DNA from: Candidatus Aminicenantota bacterium
GTDB lineage: Bacteria; Acidobacteriota; Aminicenantia; Aminicenantales; UBA4085
Length of the DNA: 64,000 nt
Direction: 5' to 3'
NCBI GenBank assembly: GCA_003141555.1
Contig: PLMN01000016.1
Span: 1-64,000 of the forward strand
Under the pieces are notes generated by a model that ran no database searches, was not told where the DNA came from, and saw only the letters and a list, made by a program, of their open reading frames with translations. Shown here one piece after another: positions 25,419 to 33,146 of the stretch. The first letter of the stretch is position 1, and each line of letters opens with the position of its first letter. Both the position numbers and the translations under genes were made by a program.

Positions 25419-25447
25419 TTGACTTATGACGGCCTTGGCGCTAGTAT
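25419..25447 (+). promoter_or_regulatory. sigma-70-type promoter of the 285-aa hypothetical gene
   Basis: TTGACT, a 17-base spacer and TAGTAT. It overlaps an in-frame ATG at 25426, which therefore cannot be the start codon if this promoter is used. Confidence 0.55.
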
Positions 25448-25503
25448 TTATCGGATTTTGCGCCAGGGCATCGGTCCTCGACGGCGCGAATCGTTCGTTT
25501 CAA

Positions 25504-26361
25504 ATGGACTCGTCAAGCGATCTCGGCTCCGGAAGTCCCGCTGACGCGGGAGGCGCCGGCGTCCGCCAGGATTCGGCCTTCTCCGAAGGTGAGTCCGTCC
25601 CCTCCGACCTCGTGGTCCGGGATGACGCGGCCGATTTTCCCGCCCTGCGCGACGCGGCCAAATCGCGCCGCGGGTCTGGCTCTCCCCTCAAGGTCATCGA
25701 CGCCGGCAAGCTCCCCGCGCCCGAGCTCGAATGGCTGGGCCGGGCCGGCGCGGCCATCTATTCCTCCGACGCCGCGGGCCGGACCGCGCGCGAGCTCGTC
25801 CTCGTGAGCGACGCCGCGAAGAAGGGCGGCGCGTCGGTCTCCTATTTCCATCACGGCCCGTTCGCCGAAGGCGAAGGCGGAACGCTCCTTCCCTTCACCG
25901 ACCTGCTCGAGCTCGGGCGGAGCGGGCTCCATCTCTACGTCTCCAACGCGAAAATCCCGCGCGACTCCGCGGCCCTCGACACGCTCGCCTACGCCTGCGA
26001 GAAGGGCGGCTCGAAGTTCGGGTATTACCATGACGGCACCCTCGAGCCCGGACTCGAGGACCTCGCCCGACGCGGCGCCTGGATCCATGTCCACGTCCGA
26101 AGCGTCGCTTCGGATGCCGACGCCGTTTTTCTCGCCGACTGCGCCCGGGCCGGGCGCCCGTCCGGCGCGGGCGTCGTCCTTCACGTGGACGTGCCCATCG
26201 ACGCCGCCCGGATCGCCGACCTGATGGCGGCCGGCGTCCATTTCCTGTTCCTGACCCCGCCGTGCGATTACCGGTCGCCCGTCCGGCCGTTGGAGGAGAA
26301 AGCCCGCCGCCGGCCGCTCGACCCCCGCGCGTATTTCCTCTACCCCGACTTCATGCTTTGA
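25504..26361 (+). CDS. hypothetical protein, TIM-barrel-like alternation
   Basis: Not recognised. From this ATG the product is 285 aa, soluble, alanine/aspartate-rich. It shows a regular alternation of short hydrophobic strands (PLKVIDAG, AAIYSSD, ARELVLVSD, GLHLYVSN, WIHVHVRS, GVVLHVDV, GVHFLFLTPP) with helices, as in alpha/beta repeats. The first 70 residues are low complexity. The frame is open 26 codons further up, but that start lies inside the promoter at 25419-25447; no strong ribosome site precedes either. It stands alone between divergent promoters and the ATP-grasp cluster. Confidence 0.55.
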   Translation: MDSSSDLGSGSPADAGGAGVRQDSAFSEGESVPSDLVVRDDAADFPALRDAAKSRRGSGSPLKVIDAGKLPAPELEWLGRAGAAIYSSDAAGRTARELVLVSDAAKKGGASVSYFHHGPFAEGEGGTLLPFTDLLELGRSGLHLYVSNAKIPRDSAALDTLAYACEKGGSKFGYYHDGTLEPGLEDLARRGAWIHVHVRSVASDADAVFLADCARAGRPSGAGVVLHVDVPIDAARIADLMAAGVHFLFLTPPCDYRSPVRPLEEKARRRPLDPRAYFLYPDFML

Positions 26362-26446
26362 CATGTCCATTAATGCGACAGGCCAAGTGCTGGGGGGTAA
26401 AAACCCCGTTTCCCCCCACTCATTGTATTTTTTAGAGTAAAAACTA

Positions 26447-26476
26447 TTGACATTTGAAGAAAACGATATATATATA
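26447..26476 (+). promoter_or_regulatory. promoter of the ATP-grasp/aminomutase cluster
   Basis: TTGACA followed at 16-18 bases by an alternating TATATATATA run, in a local AT-rich block (26430-26530). It is the only good promoter before the cluster; start point near 26483. Confidence 0.6.
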
Positions 26477-26523
26477 CAACAAGGATTGAAATCGAATTTC
26501 CGAAATGAGTTGGCCGAAATAAC

Positions 26524-26583
26524 ATGTTGACGCCGTTGGGAACCTACGAATTTCTCAGGCGGGCCCGAGAAAGCCTGCGATGA
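26524..26583 (+). CDS. possible 19-codon upstream ORF coupled to the ATP-grasp gene
   Basis: ATG at 26524 opens a 19-residue frame (MLTPLGTYEFLRRARESLR) whose TGA overlaps the next gene's ATG as ATGA. Two later junctions of the cluster (27641 and 28660) use the same overlap. No strong ribosome site is visible. It could be a leader for coupling, a short peptide substrate, or chance. Confidence 0.3.
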   Translation: MLTPLGTYEFLRRARESLR

Positions 26584-27644
26584 AGATCGCGCTCGTCTAC
26601 AGCTCCAAAGCAGGCATGGCGTCTTCGGCCGCTGGACGTCTTCCCGTCGAACAGAGAGACGAGGAAGACGAACCCCCACCCGATTATTTTGCCGAGTGCG
26701 ATTCCGACGAAACGATCGAGGCGGTCCGATCCGCCCTCGCCGCCCGGCATGAGGTCATTCCCATCGAATCCGACGTGCGGGCCTTCGACCGCCTGCGCGG
26801 CGCCGCGCCCGATCTGGTCTTCAACATCTCCGAGCGGCTGGTCGGCCCCAACCGCGAATCCCACATCCCCACGCTCTGCGAAATCCTCGAATTGCCCTAC
26901 ACCGGCTCCGATCCGCTGACCCTCGGCCTCTGCCTCGACAAATCGCGGGCCAAGGAGATCCTGTCTTTCTACAAGGTCCCCAACCCCGGGTTCTGGATCG
27001 TCGAGCCCGGCGCCGGCGTGCCGGAGGACGTCGCTCTGCCGGCCATCGTCAAGCCGCTCTACGAGGGATCGAGCAAGGGCATCCGGGACAATTCGGTCGT
27101 CGACCGTCGCGAGGACCTGATCGCGCGCGTCCGCGAGGTGACCGGGCTCTACCATCAGCCGGTCATCATCGAGCGCTTCCTTGCCGGCCGCGAGTTCACG
27201 GTCGGCGTCCTGGGCAACGCCCCGCGCTACGAGGTCCTGCCGATCGTCGAGATCGACCACGGGCTCCTGCCGCCGGGCGCCCGTCCGGTCTATTCCTACG
27301 AGGCCAAGTGGATCTGGGACACGCCCGACAAGCCGCTCGAGATCTTCAAGTGCCCGGCTTCCATTTCGGCCGAGTTGAAGGCGAAGATCGAGGCGGTCGT
27401 GGTCGAGACCTGCCGCATCCTCCGGATCAAGGATTGGTGCCGAATCGACGTCCGGCTCGACGAGCGCGGCGAGCCGAACATCCTCGAGGTCAACCCCCTG
27501 CCGGGGATCCTCCCTAAGCCCGAAGACAATTCCTGCCTTCCCAAGGCGGCCCGGACCGCGGGATATACCTACGGCGATCTCATTCTCCGGGTCGCGGACG
27601 AAGCCTCGGCCCGGTGGAACCTGGCGGGCGGAGGACGGGCATGA
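26580..27644 (+). CDS. D-alanine-D-alanine ligase-like ATP-grasp protein (1)
   Basis: A 354-aa ATP-grasp ligase related to Ddl. Visible features are LPYTGSDPLTLGLCLDK (near residue 105), PAIVKPLYEGSSKGI (ATP-binding lysine and glycine loop, near residue 157), EVLPIVEID, and the metal-binding C-terminal EVNPLPGILP near residue 302. An acidic insert (RDEEDEPPPDYFAECDSDE) follows the first strand. Such enzymes join a carboxylate to an amine with ATP. With a paralogue, GNAT and lysine 2,3-aminomutase in one coupled unit, a peptide-like product other than D-Ala-D-Ala seems likely (inference). No mur genes are near. Confidence 0.85.
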   Translation: MKIALVYSSKAGMASSAAGRLPVEQRDEEDEPPPDYFAECDSDETIEAVRSALAARHEVIPIESDVRAFDRLRGAAPDLVFNISERLVGPNRESHIPTLCEILELPYTGSDPLTLGLCLDKSRAKEILSFYKVPNPGFWIVEPGAGVPEDVALPAIVKPLYEGSSKGIRDNSVVDRREDLIARVREVTGLYHQPVIIERFLAGREFTVGVLGNAPRYEVLPIVEIDHGLLPPGARPVYSYEAKWIWDTPDKPLEIFKCPASISAELKAKIEAVVVETCRILRIKDWCRIDVRLDERGEPNILEVNPLPGILPKPEDNSCLPKAARTAGYTYGDLILRVADEASARWNLAGGGRA

Positions 27645-28663
27645 CGACCGCGAAGGAAAAGAACACCCTGGTCGGCATCGCCTACAACGCCTACGATCCG
27701 CTCACCGCGCGGAAGCAGGAGCGGGCTTCGGAGGAGTCGGTCGAGCAGACGGCCAAGGAGGTCCTGACCGCCGTCACCGAGCTCGGCTACACGGCCTTCA
27801 TCCTCCCCCTGCACAAAAGCTTCATGAGCTTTCTCAACCGTCTCAAGGATCTCAACGCCGACGCGATCATCAACCTCTGCGAGGCCTTTGCCGGCCATCC
27901 CCAGCTCGAGGCCAACGTCGCGGCGGCTTACGAGCTCCTGGGCGTAGCGTTCACCGGGAACGACTCCCGGACGCTGGCCCTCTGCCTGAACAAGTTCAAG
28001 ACCAAGGCCGTCCTCAAGTCGTGCGGCCTGACCACCGCGCCGGCCAAGCTGATCGATACGCCGGACGGGAAGCTCGATTTCCCGTTCCCGGCGATCGTCA
28101 AGCCGAACACCGAAGACGCGAGCCTCGGAGTCAGTCCCGAATCCGTCGTCACCGACGCGGAGGGATTGGCCAAGCAGGTCCAGCGGATCCTCGATATCTA
28201 CGAGCAGCCGGCCCTCGTCGAGGCCTATATCGAAGGCCGCGAGTTCAACGTGGCCGTCTTCGACGACGCCAAGCCCGAGGCCCTGCCGGTCTCGGAAATC
28301 GATTTCTCGAAGATGCCCGAGGGCCAAAGCCACATCCTGTGCTACGAGGCCAAATGGCTGACCGACGACATCCTCTATACGTCCACGCCGCCGATCTGTC
28401 CGGCCCCGATCGAGGACGGGCTGAAAGCGAAGCTCCAGGAAGCCGCGGTCAAGGCTTTCATGGCCGTCGGCTGCCGCGACTACGCCCGGGTCGATTTCCG
28501 GATGGACAAGAAGGGCAAGATTTTCGTCCTCGAGGTCAACCCCAACCCCGACATCAGCCTCAACGCGGGCTATGCCCGGGCCCTGGCCGCGGCCGGCATC
28601 GAATACAAGGCGTTTTGGCAGAAGCTGATCGACAAAACTTTGGCCCGGAAGGTGAAGAAATGA
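27641..28663 (+). CDS. D-alanine-D-alanine ligase-like ATP-grasp protein (2)
   Basis: A 340-aa paralogue of the preceding ligase. It shows GVAFTGNDSRTLALCLNK, FPAIVKPNTEDASLGV, ALPVSEIDFS and the terminal metal site FVLEVNPNPDIS. The ATG at 27641 overlaps the stop of the first ligase (ATGA), which is why the upstream in-frame ATG at 27614 is not used. The N-terminal region (YNAYDPLTARKQERASEESVEQ) differs from typical Ddl, so substrate choice has diverged. Two unlike ligases in tandem suggest two successive amide bonds or a two-substrate pathway. Confidence 0.85.
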   Translation: MTTAKEKNTLVGIAYNAYDPLTARKQERASEESVEQTAKEVLTAVTELGYTAFILPLHKSFMSFLNRLKDLNADAIINLCEAFAGHPQLEANVAAAYELLGVAFTGNDSRTLALCLNKFKTKAVLKSCGLTTAPAKLIDTPDGKLDFPFPAIVKPNTEDASLGVSPESVVTDAEGLAKQVQRILDIYEQPALVEAYIEGREFNVAVFDDAKPEALPVSEIDFSKMPEGQSHILCYEAKWLTDDILYTSTPPICPAPIEDGLKAKLQEAAVKAFMAVGCRDYARVDFRMDKKGKIFVLEVNPNPDISLNAGYARALAAAGIEYKAFWQKLIDKTLARKVKK

Positions 28664-29133
28664 TCCGGCCCATGTCCCGGTCCGACAAGAGCTTCGTGAT
28701 GGAGCTCATCGCCGCGACGGACTTTTTCCGGCCGGAAGAAGTCGAAGTCGCCGAAGAACTGATCGACATCTACCTCACCCACCCCGACCAGAAGGACTAT
28801 GACGTCGTGGTCATCGAGAGCGACGAGCATGAGGTCGCCGGCTACCTGACCTGGGGGGGGACGGCGATGGCCGTCGGGACCTACGACCTCTACTGGATGG
28901 CCGTCTCGCCGCACCACCAGGGCCACGGCTACGGCCGGCAGCTCGTCGCCTGGCTCGAGGCCCGCGTCAAGGAGCTCGGCGGCCGGCTGATCATCATCGA
29001 GACCTCGTCGTCGCCCAAGTACGAGCCGACCCGCCGGTTCTACCTGGGCCTGAAATATCGAGAGATCGCCCGCATCCCGGACTATTATCAGGACGGGGAT
29101 GACCGGGTCATATACATCAAACGGATGGATTGA
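28660..29133 (+). CDS. GNAT-family N-acetyltransferase
   Basis: A 157-aa RimI-like acetyltransferase. The acetyl-CoA loop is in HHQGHGYGRQLVAWLE near residue 87 and the final family strand in PTRRFYLGLKYREIARIPDYY. The ATG overlaps the second ligase stop (ATGA). In archaea, lysine 2,3-aminomutase works with an acetyltransferase (AblB) to make N-epsilon-acetyl-beta-lysine; this protein is much shorter than AblB, so that role is only one option. Acetylation of beta-lysine or a ligase product is the natural inference. Confidence 0.88.
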   Translation: MIRPMSRSDKSFVMELIAATDFFRPEEVEVAEELIDIYLTHPDQKDYDVVVIESDEHEVAGYLTWGGTAMAVGTYDLYWMAVSPHHQGHGYGRQLVAWLEARVKELGGRLIIIETSSSPKYEPTRRFYLGLKYREIARIPDYYQDGDDRVIYIKRMD

Positions 29134-29146
29134 AGGAGTCAGGACG

Positions 29147-30295
29147 ATGGACGAATGGCCGCAAATATTAAGGGGCAGCTTGAGGACGCCGGAGGAGATC
29201 TCCGCGCGCTTCGGCCTGGAGGTCGAGGACGTCCGCAAGGTTGCCCGCCAGTTCAAGGCGCAGATCACTCCGTATTACGCGAGCCTGATCAAGCATAAGG
29301 ACGATCCCATCTACCGCCAGATCGTGCCCGACAAGGCCGAGCTCAAGGGGAGCGCCGGCGTCGCCGACCCCCTCCTCGAGGACCAGGATTCGCCCGTGCC
29401 GAGCATCGTCCACCGCTATCCCGACCGGCTGCTGTTCCTGGTCTCGCACAGCTGCGCCTCGTACTGCCGGTTCTGCACCCGCAAGCGGAAGGTCGGCGAC
29501 CCGAGCAAGATCAACCCCCGCTACATCGAGGACGGGCTCGACTACATCCGCAACCATCCGGAGGTCCGCGACGTCATCGTCTCGGGCGGCGACCCGCTGA
29601 TGCTGAGCGACGACCGCCTCGAGTCGATCCTGGCCTCGCTCCGGGCCATCCCCCATCTCGAGATCCTGCGCGTCGGCACCCGCGTGCCGTGCTTCCTGCC
29701 GCAGCGCGTAACGCCGAAGCTCGCGGCCATGCTCAAGAAGTTCCATCCGCTCTATGTCAACGTCCATTTCAACCACCCCGACGAGCTCACGCCCGAGGCG
29801 AACACGGCCCTGGGCCTGCTGGCCGACGCCGGCATCCCGCTCGGCTGCCAGACCGTGCTCCTCAAGGGCGTCAACGACGACCCGCTGGTCATGCGGCGGC
29901 TCATGCAGAAGCTCCTCTACGCCCGCGTCCGGCCGTACTATATCTACCAGACGGACTTCGTCCAGGGCACGGACCACCTCCGGACCACGGTCGAGAAGGG
30001 CATCGAGATCATGGACGCCCTCCGCGGCTGGACCTCGGGCATGGCCGTGCCGTACTTCGTCATCGACGCCCCGGGCGGCGGCGGGAAGATCCCCGTTTTG
30101 CCGAAGTACATCCAGACGATGAACGACGACCAGGTCGTCATGCGGAATTTCCAGAACGAGATGTACGCCTATCCCCAGGTCCAGACCCCGGCCCCCGGGA
30201 ACGGCAACGGCAACGGGAAGAAGAAGTCCCGCAAGGAGAAGCAGCCTTACGTCGATCCCTGCTTCGGCGTGACGAACGTCCCGCCGATCGGCTGA
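29147..30295 (+). CDS. lysine 2,3-aminomutase family protein (KamA-like)
   Basis: A 382-aa radical SAM, PLP-dependent aminomutase. The cluster motif is CASYCRFCTRKRKVG near residue 106, and the PLP lysine is in VIDAPGGGGKIPVLPKY near residue 307. Two aspartates that in the clostridial enzyme hold the lysine side chain have counterparts here (QTDFVQG and VIDAPGG), favouring lysine over glutamate as substrate. The C-terminus has an N/G/K linker and a cysteine near the end (YVDPCFGVTN). The start at 29147 has AGGAG upstream; the open frame before it overlaps the GNAT gene. It is the last gene of the cluster, with a terminator after it. Confidence 0.88.
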   Translation: MDEWPQILRGSLRTPEEISARFGLEVEDVRKVARQFKAQITPYYASLIKHKDDPIYRQIVPDKAELKGSAGVADPLLEDQDSPVPSIVHRYPDRLLFLVSHSCASYCRFCTRKRKVGDPSKINPRYIEDGLDYIRNHPEVRDVIVSGGDPLMLSDDRLESILASLRAIPHLEILRVGTRVPCFLPQRVTPKLAAMLKKFHPLYVNVHFNHPDELTPEANTALGLLADAGIPLGCQTVLLKGVNDDPLVMRRLMQKLLYARVRPYYIYQTDFVQGTDHLRTTVEKGIEIMDALRGWTSGMAVPYFVIDAPGGGGKIPVLPKYIQTMNDDQVVMRNFQNEMYAYPQVQTPAPGNGNGNGKKKSRKEKQPYVDPCFGVTNVPPIG

Positions 30296-30325
30296 GGCCT
30301 TCGAGGCCTCCTTCATTTTCTTCCT
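30294..30325 (+). terminator. intrinsic terminator after the aminomutase gene
   Basis: GAGGCC (30294-30299) pairs with GGCCTC (30305-30310) over a five-base loop, followed by a T/C-rich tract (CTTCATTTTCTTCC). It overlaps the stop codon of the aminomutase gene. Confidence 0.5.
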
Positions 30326-30370
30326 CTCTTTCCGGGATTCTGTTAAAATCAGGCCGGTTGGAGCAAGAGA

Positions 30371-30799
30371 ATGAAGCTCGATTTGACGGTTTTGGAAAAG
30401 GCGCTCGGCCAGCTCGAACAGAGCCTGTCCTACCTCCGCTCCGATCTGGCGGCGCGCGATTCCGGCCTCCGCGCCCAGTTCCGCGCGGCCGCCATCCAGG
30501 CTTTCGAATTCACATACGAGCTCTCCGTAAAAATGATCCGCCGCCAGCTGGCCCAGATTTCGGCGGTTCCAGCCGAGCTTGCGGAGATGGCCTACCGGGA
30601 TCTCATCCGGGAAGCCGCCGATGCGGGCCTGGTCGTCGACCCCGAAAGCTTCTTTCTCTATCGGGAAATCAGGAATATCACCGCCCACACATATGACGAG
30701 GCCAAGGCCGAGCGTGTCCTGAGCGTCCTCGAGGGATTCCGCAAGGATGTTCTCGTCCTCGTGAAGGAACTGAAGCGGCGGAACCATGCCGGCGATTGA
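30371..30799 (+). CDS. HEPN-type protein, HI0074-like nucleotidyltransferase partner
   Basis: A 142-aa all-helical protein of the HI0074/HEPN group. The FRAAAIQAFEFTYELSVKMIRR segment and the terminal NITAHTYDEAKAERV motif, a version of the family's RN..HTYDE signature, are characteristic. The next gene encodes its minimal nucleotidyltransferase (MNT) partner, overlapping by 14 bases. HEPN/MNT pairs behave as toxin-antitoxin systems in which MNT nucleotidylates the HEPN RNase. A TTAAAAT -10-like box lies about 25 bases before the ATG. Confidence 0.85.
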   Translation: MKLDLTVLEKALGQLEQSLSYLRSDLAARDSGLRAQFRAAAIQAFEFTYELSVKMIRRQLAQISAVPAELAEMAYRDLIREAADAGLVVDPESFFLYREIRNITAHTYDEAKAERVLSVLEGFRKDVLVLVKELKRRNHAGD

Positions 30800-31130
30800 C
30801 GTTCTTCCCAGGGATCTCGAAATCGTCCGCTCCATCCTGGCCCGGTTCGTGCCGGGCAGGGAAGTCCGGATGTTCGGATCGCGGACGGGCGCAAAAGCGC
30901 GCCGCCACTCGGATCTCGATCTCGTCGTGATGACCGACCGCCAGCTCGAGCTGGACGTCTACGCCGGTCTGAAAAGGGCGTTTTCGGAGTCGGCGCTGCC
31001 GTTCAAGGTCGACGTCCTCGATGGGGCGGTTTTGGCTGAGGACTTCCGGCGCCGGATTCTTGAGGGATCGGTCGTGGTCCAGGATGCCGCGGCTATTTCC
31101 CGGCCTCCTTCGAGGCATCATATTTCTTGA
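30786..31130 (+). CDS. minimal nucleotidyltransferase (MNT) domain protein
   Basis: A 114-aa MNT-type nucleotidyltransferase. The catalytic pattern is RMFGSRTGAKARRHSDLDLVVM (near residues 28-49), with two metal-binding aspartates in SDLDL and a third in FKVDVLDG. It is the probable antitoxin or modifier of the upstream HEPN protein. The last dozen residues (SRPPSRHHIS) are outside the fold. Confidence 0.85.
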   Translation: MPAIDVLPRDLEIVRSILARFVPGREVRMFGSRTGAKARRHSDLDLVVMTDRQLELDVYAGLKRAFSESALPFKVDVLDGAVLAEDFRRRILEGSVVVQDAAAISRPPSRHHIS

Positions 31131-31352
31131 TCCCTTCCGCGCTGAACGCGAGAGGCTCTGCTTTTTTCGAAGAGCGCGGCAGCCGTATATATTTCTTACT
31201 TTCGGAGCATCTTTCCCTTTTTCGGGAGGCTCCCGTCCGGTTGTCGGAGGACACACGTCCCATATCGAGGGCGAAGATAGCCGGCGTCAGATGAATGATC
31301 TGGAGGGGAGATTGGCATATTATTTGCTGGAATGACGCCGAGGGGGATTCAA

Positions 31353-33107
31353 ATGAGGAAAGCTGCCCTCGTGTGGATTCTTCTTGTCGCGATAGCGCAA
31401 GCGGGAGCGGCTCAGGAAGCGCTCATCCAGGCCCGTTTCTTTCGAGCGTCGCCGTCGGCTGAAAAATCGAGTTTAGTCGGTCCCGAGATCCTCTCGGCGA
31501 GCTCCGATCCCCGGCTCTCGCCCCTTCTGGAGAAAGTCGACGCACCGGAAAGCGAACTTAGGGCCGCCGCGCTCGAGTCGCTGACGAAAATCTATGCCCT
31601 CGATACGACACAATTTCTTTTTTCTCAAGTGCTGTCTTGGGATGGGAGGGCCGAGATCCGAGGCGAGCCTGTATTTCAGCCGCCGGCCGTTTTCCGCCTG
31701 GATGCCTTTCCTTCCTGGCATTTCGTCGCCGAGATAAGCCTCCGTCTCGACCTTTATCTCAAGGAGCTGCCGACCTGGCCGTTCTCGGGCTCTCCGGAGG
31801 AGGCGGCCGCGCTCAGAACCCTCCGGGGAGCGGCGGCTCCGGATTCCTACCGAAAGAAAATGAACAAGATTTTCGGGGCCGACTTCCCTCTCCGGATCAT
31901 GGATCCGACCGTCGTGGCCGTTCCCGTGCGGGGTAAGATCATTTTCCTGGTGCTGATGGCCGCGGAACGGCCCCAGCCCACAAAAATCATCCTTCCCACG
32001 TACCCGGATGAATTGATCCGGCGCGGCGTATCGGGCAAAGCCCGGTTCCGGATATCCATCGATGAAACAGGCGCTGTCCATAATGTCCGCGTCTTGACAT
32101 CCGTCCACCCCTATCTGGACGATGCGGCCTGCCGGGCGATCAGGCAATGGACGTTCGAACCCGTCGTCCAGGACCGGAGCGCCGTCCCCGTTTCCTTCGA
32201 CTGGACGATCGATTTCGATCCCGCCCGTTGGCCCGGCCTCGCGAGCAAACCGGAGCTTCCTGCGGGAGGGCCGTATTCGCCGGAATTGAAAAAGATCCTC
32301 GAACAAGGGGCCGCCTATGCCGAGCGTCTGTCCGGAGCGGCGATGGATTTCGTCTGCGAGGAGACGATCAAGACGACGAATTATGCGATGTATCTCCCCG
32401 AGAAGGCCGTGGTGGACAAACGCAAAACGACCGTCTCTTCGTCAGGCGCTGGAGAGTTGATTATGGTTTCCCCCTTTCCGCGAATCCTGCCCCGGAATCC
32501 TTATGATACAAGAACGAATCGGTTCGTCTGCGATTGCCAAATGATCAAGAAAGGGGAGCGCATCGAAGAGAGGCGGATCCTTCTCAAGGAAAACGGGACA
32601 TCCGTCGAAAGCGGGCATAAGTCCCTCGATGACAAGCAATACACCGCGCTCCGGCCCCTGTTCGCCCCGCTCGCCGTGCTGACCGCCGACCGCCAGAAAT
32701 ATTATGATTTCCGTTTCGCGGGCGAAGAGACAATGGGCGGCAAACCCGCCGCCGTGATTGAGGCCGTCGCCAAACCGGGGGCTGTGACGGCGACTCCGGC
32801 CGCCAAGATATGGATCGACCGCGAGTCCTTTCGAATCCTCCAATGCGAAACGGAGGGGTTGCCCCTCGAGGGCTACGAATCCGTCTTCGAAGAGGCTTCA
32901 AAGATCGGCATCAGCCCCGTGAGCACCATGACGACGATCTTCGGGGAAGCGAAAAACGGAGTCTTGTTCCCCACCCGCGTCTCTCTTCGAATCGATTATC
33001 CGGTCAATGTCTGGGGGATCGGCAAGCGGGCCAAGATCGAAACCGATATCCGCTACGACAAATACAAATTCTTCACGGTGGATACGGAGAACAAGATCAT
33101 CAAGTAA
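31353..33107 (+). CDS. exported protein with a TonB C-terminal-like domain
   Basis: A 584-aa protein: signal peptide (about residues 1-20, ending AGAAQ), a region of unknown fold (30-200), a TonB C-terminal/energy-transducer-type domain (about 209-290, PDELIRRGVSGKARFRISID... DDAACRAIRQWTFEP), and a C-terminal half of about 270 residues that looks like an outer-membrane or LolA-like beta-rich domain. The ATG at 31353 is preferred because the signal peptide starts there and AGGGGGA precedes it; an ATG seven codons upstream has none. Without an N-terminal TonB anchor it is more likely a periplasmic protein that reuses the domain. It is monocistronic. Confidence 0.7.
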   Translation: MRKAALVWILLVAIAQAGAAQEALIQARFFRASPSAEKSSLVGPEILSASSDPRLSPLLEKVDAPESELRAAALESLTKIYALDTTQFLFSQVLSWDGRAEIRGEPVFQPPAVFRLDAFPSWHFVAEISLRLDLYLKELPTWPFSGSPEEAAALRTLRGAAAPDSYRKKMNKIFGADFPLRIMDPTVVAVPVRGKIIFLVLMAAERPQPTKIILPTYPDELIRRGVSGKARFRISIDETGAVHNVRVLTSVHPYLDDAACRAIRQWTFEPVVQDRSAVPVSFDWTIDFDPARWPGLASKPELPAGGPYSPELKKILEQGAAYAERLSGAAMDFVCEETIKTTNYAMYLPEKAVVDKRKTTVSSSGAGELIMVSPFPRILPRNPYDTRTNRFVCDCQMIKKGERIEERRILLKENGTSVESGHKSLDDKQYTALRPLFAPLAVLTADRQKYYDFRFAGEETMGGKPAAVIEAVAKPGAVTATPAAKIWIDRESFRILQCETEGLPLEGYESVFEEASKIGISPVSTMTTIFGEAKNGVLFPTRVSLRIDYPVNVWGIGKRAKIETDIRYDKYKFFTVDTENKIIK

Positions 33108-33146
33108 CCGAAGGGGGTCCCTCGGCAAGGCCTCGGGATGACGGCC

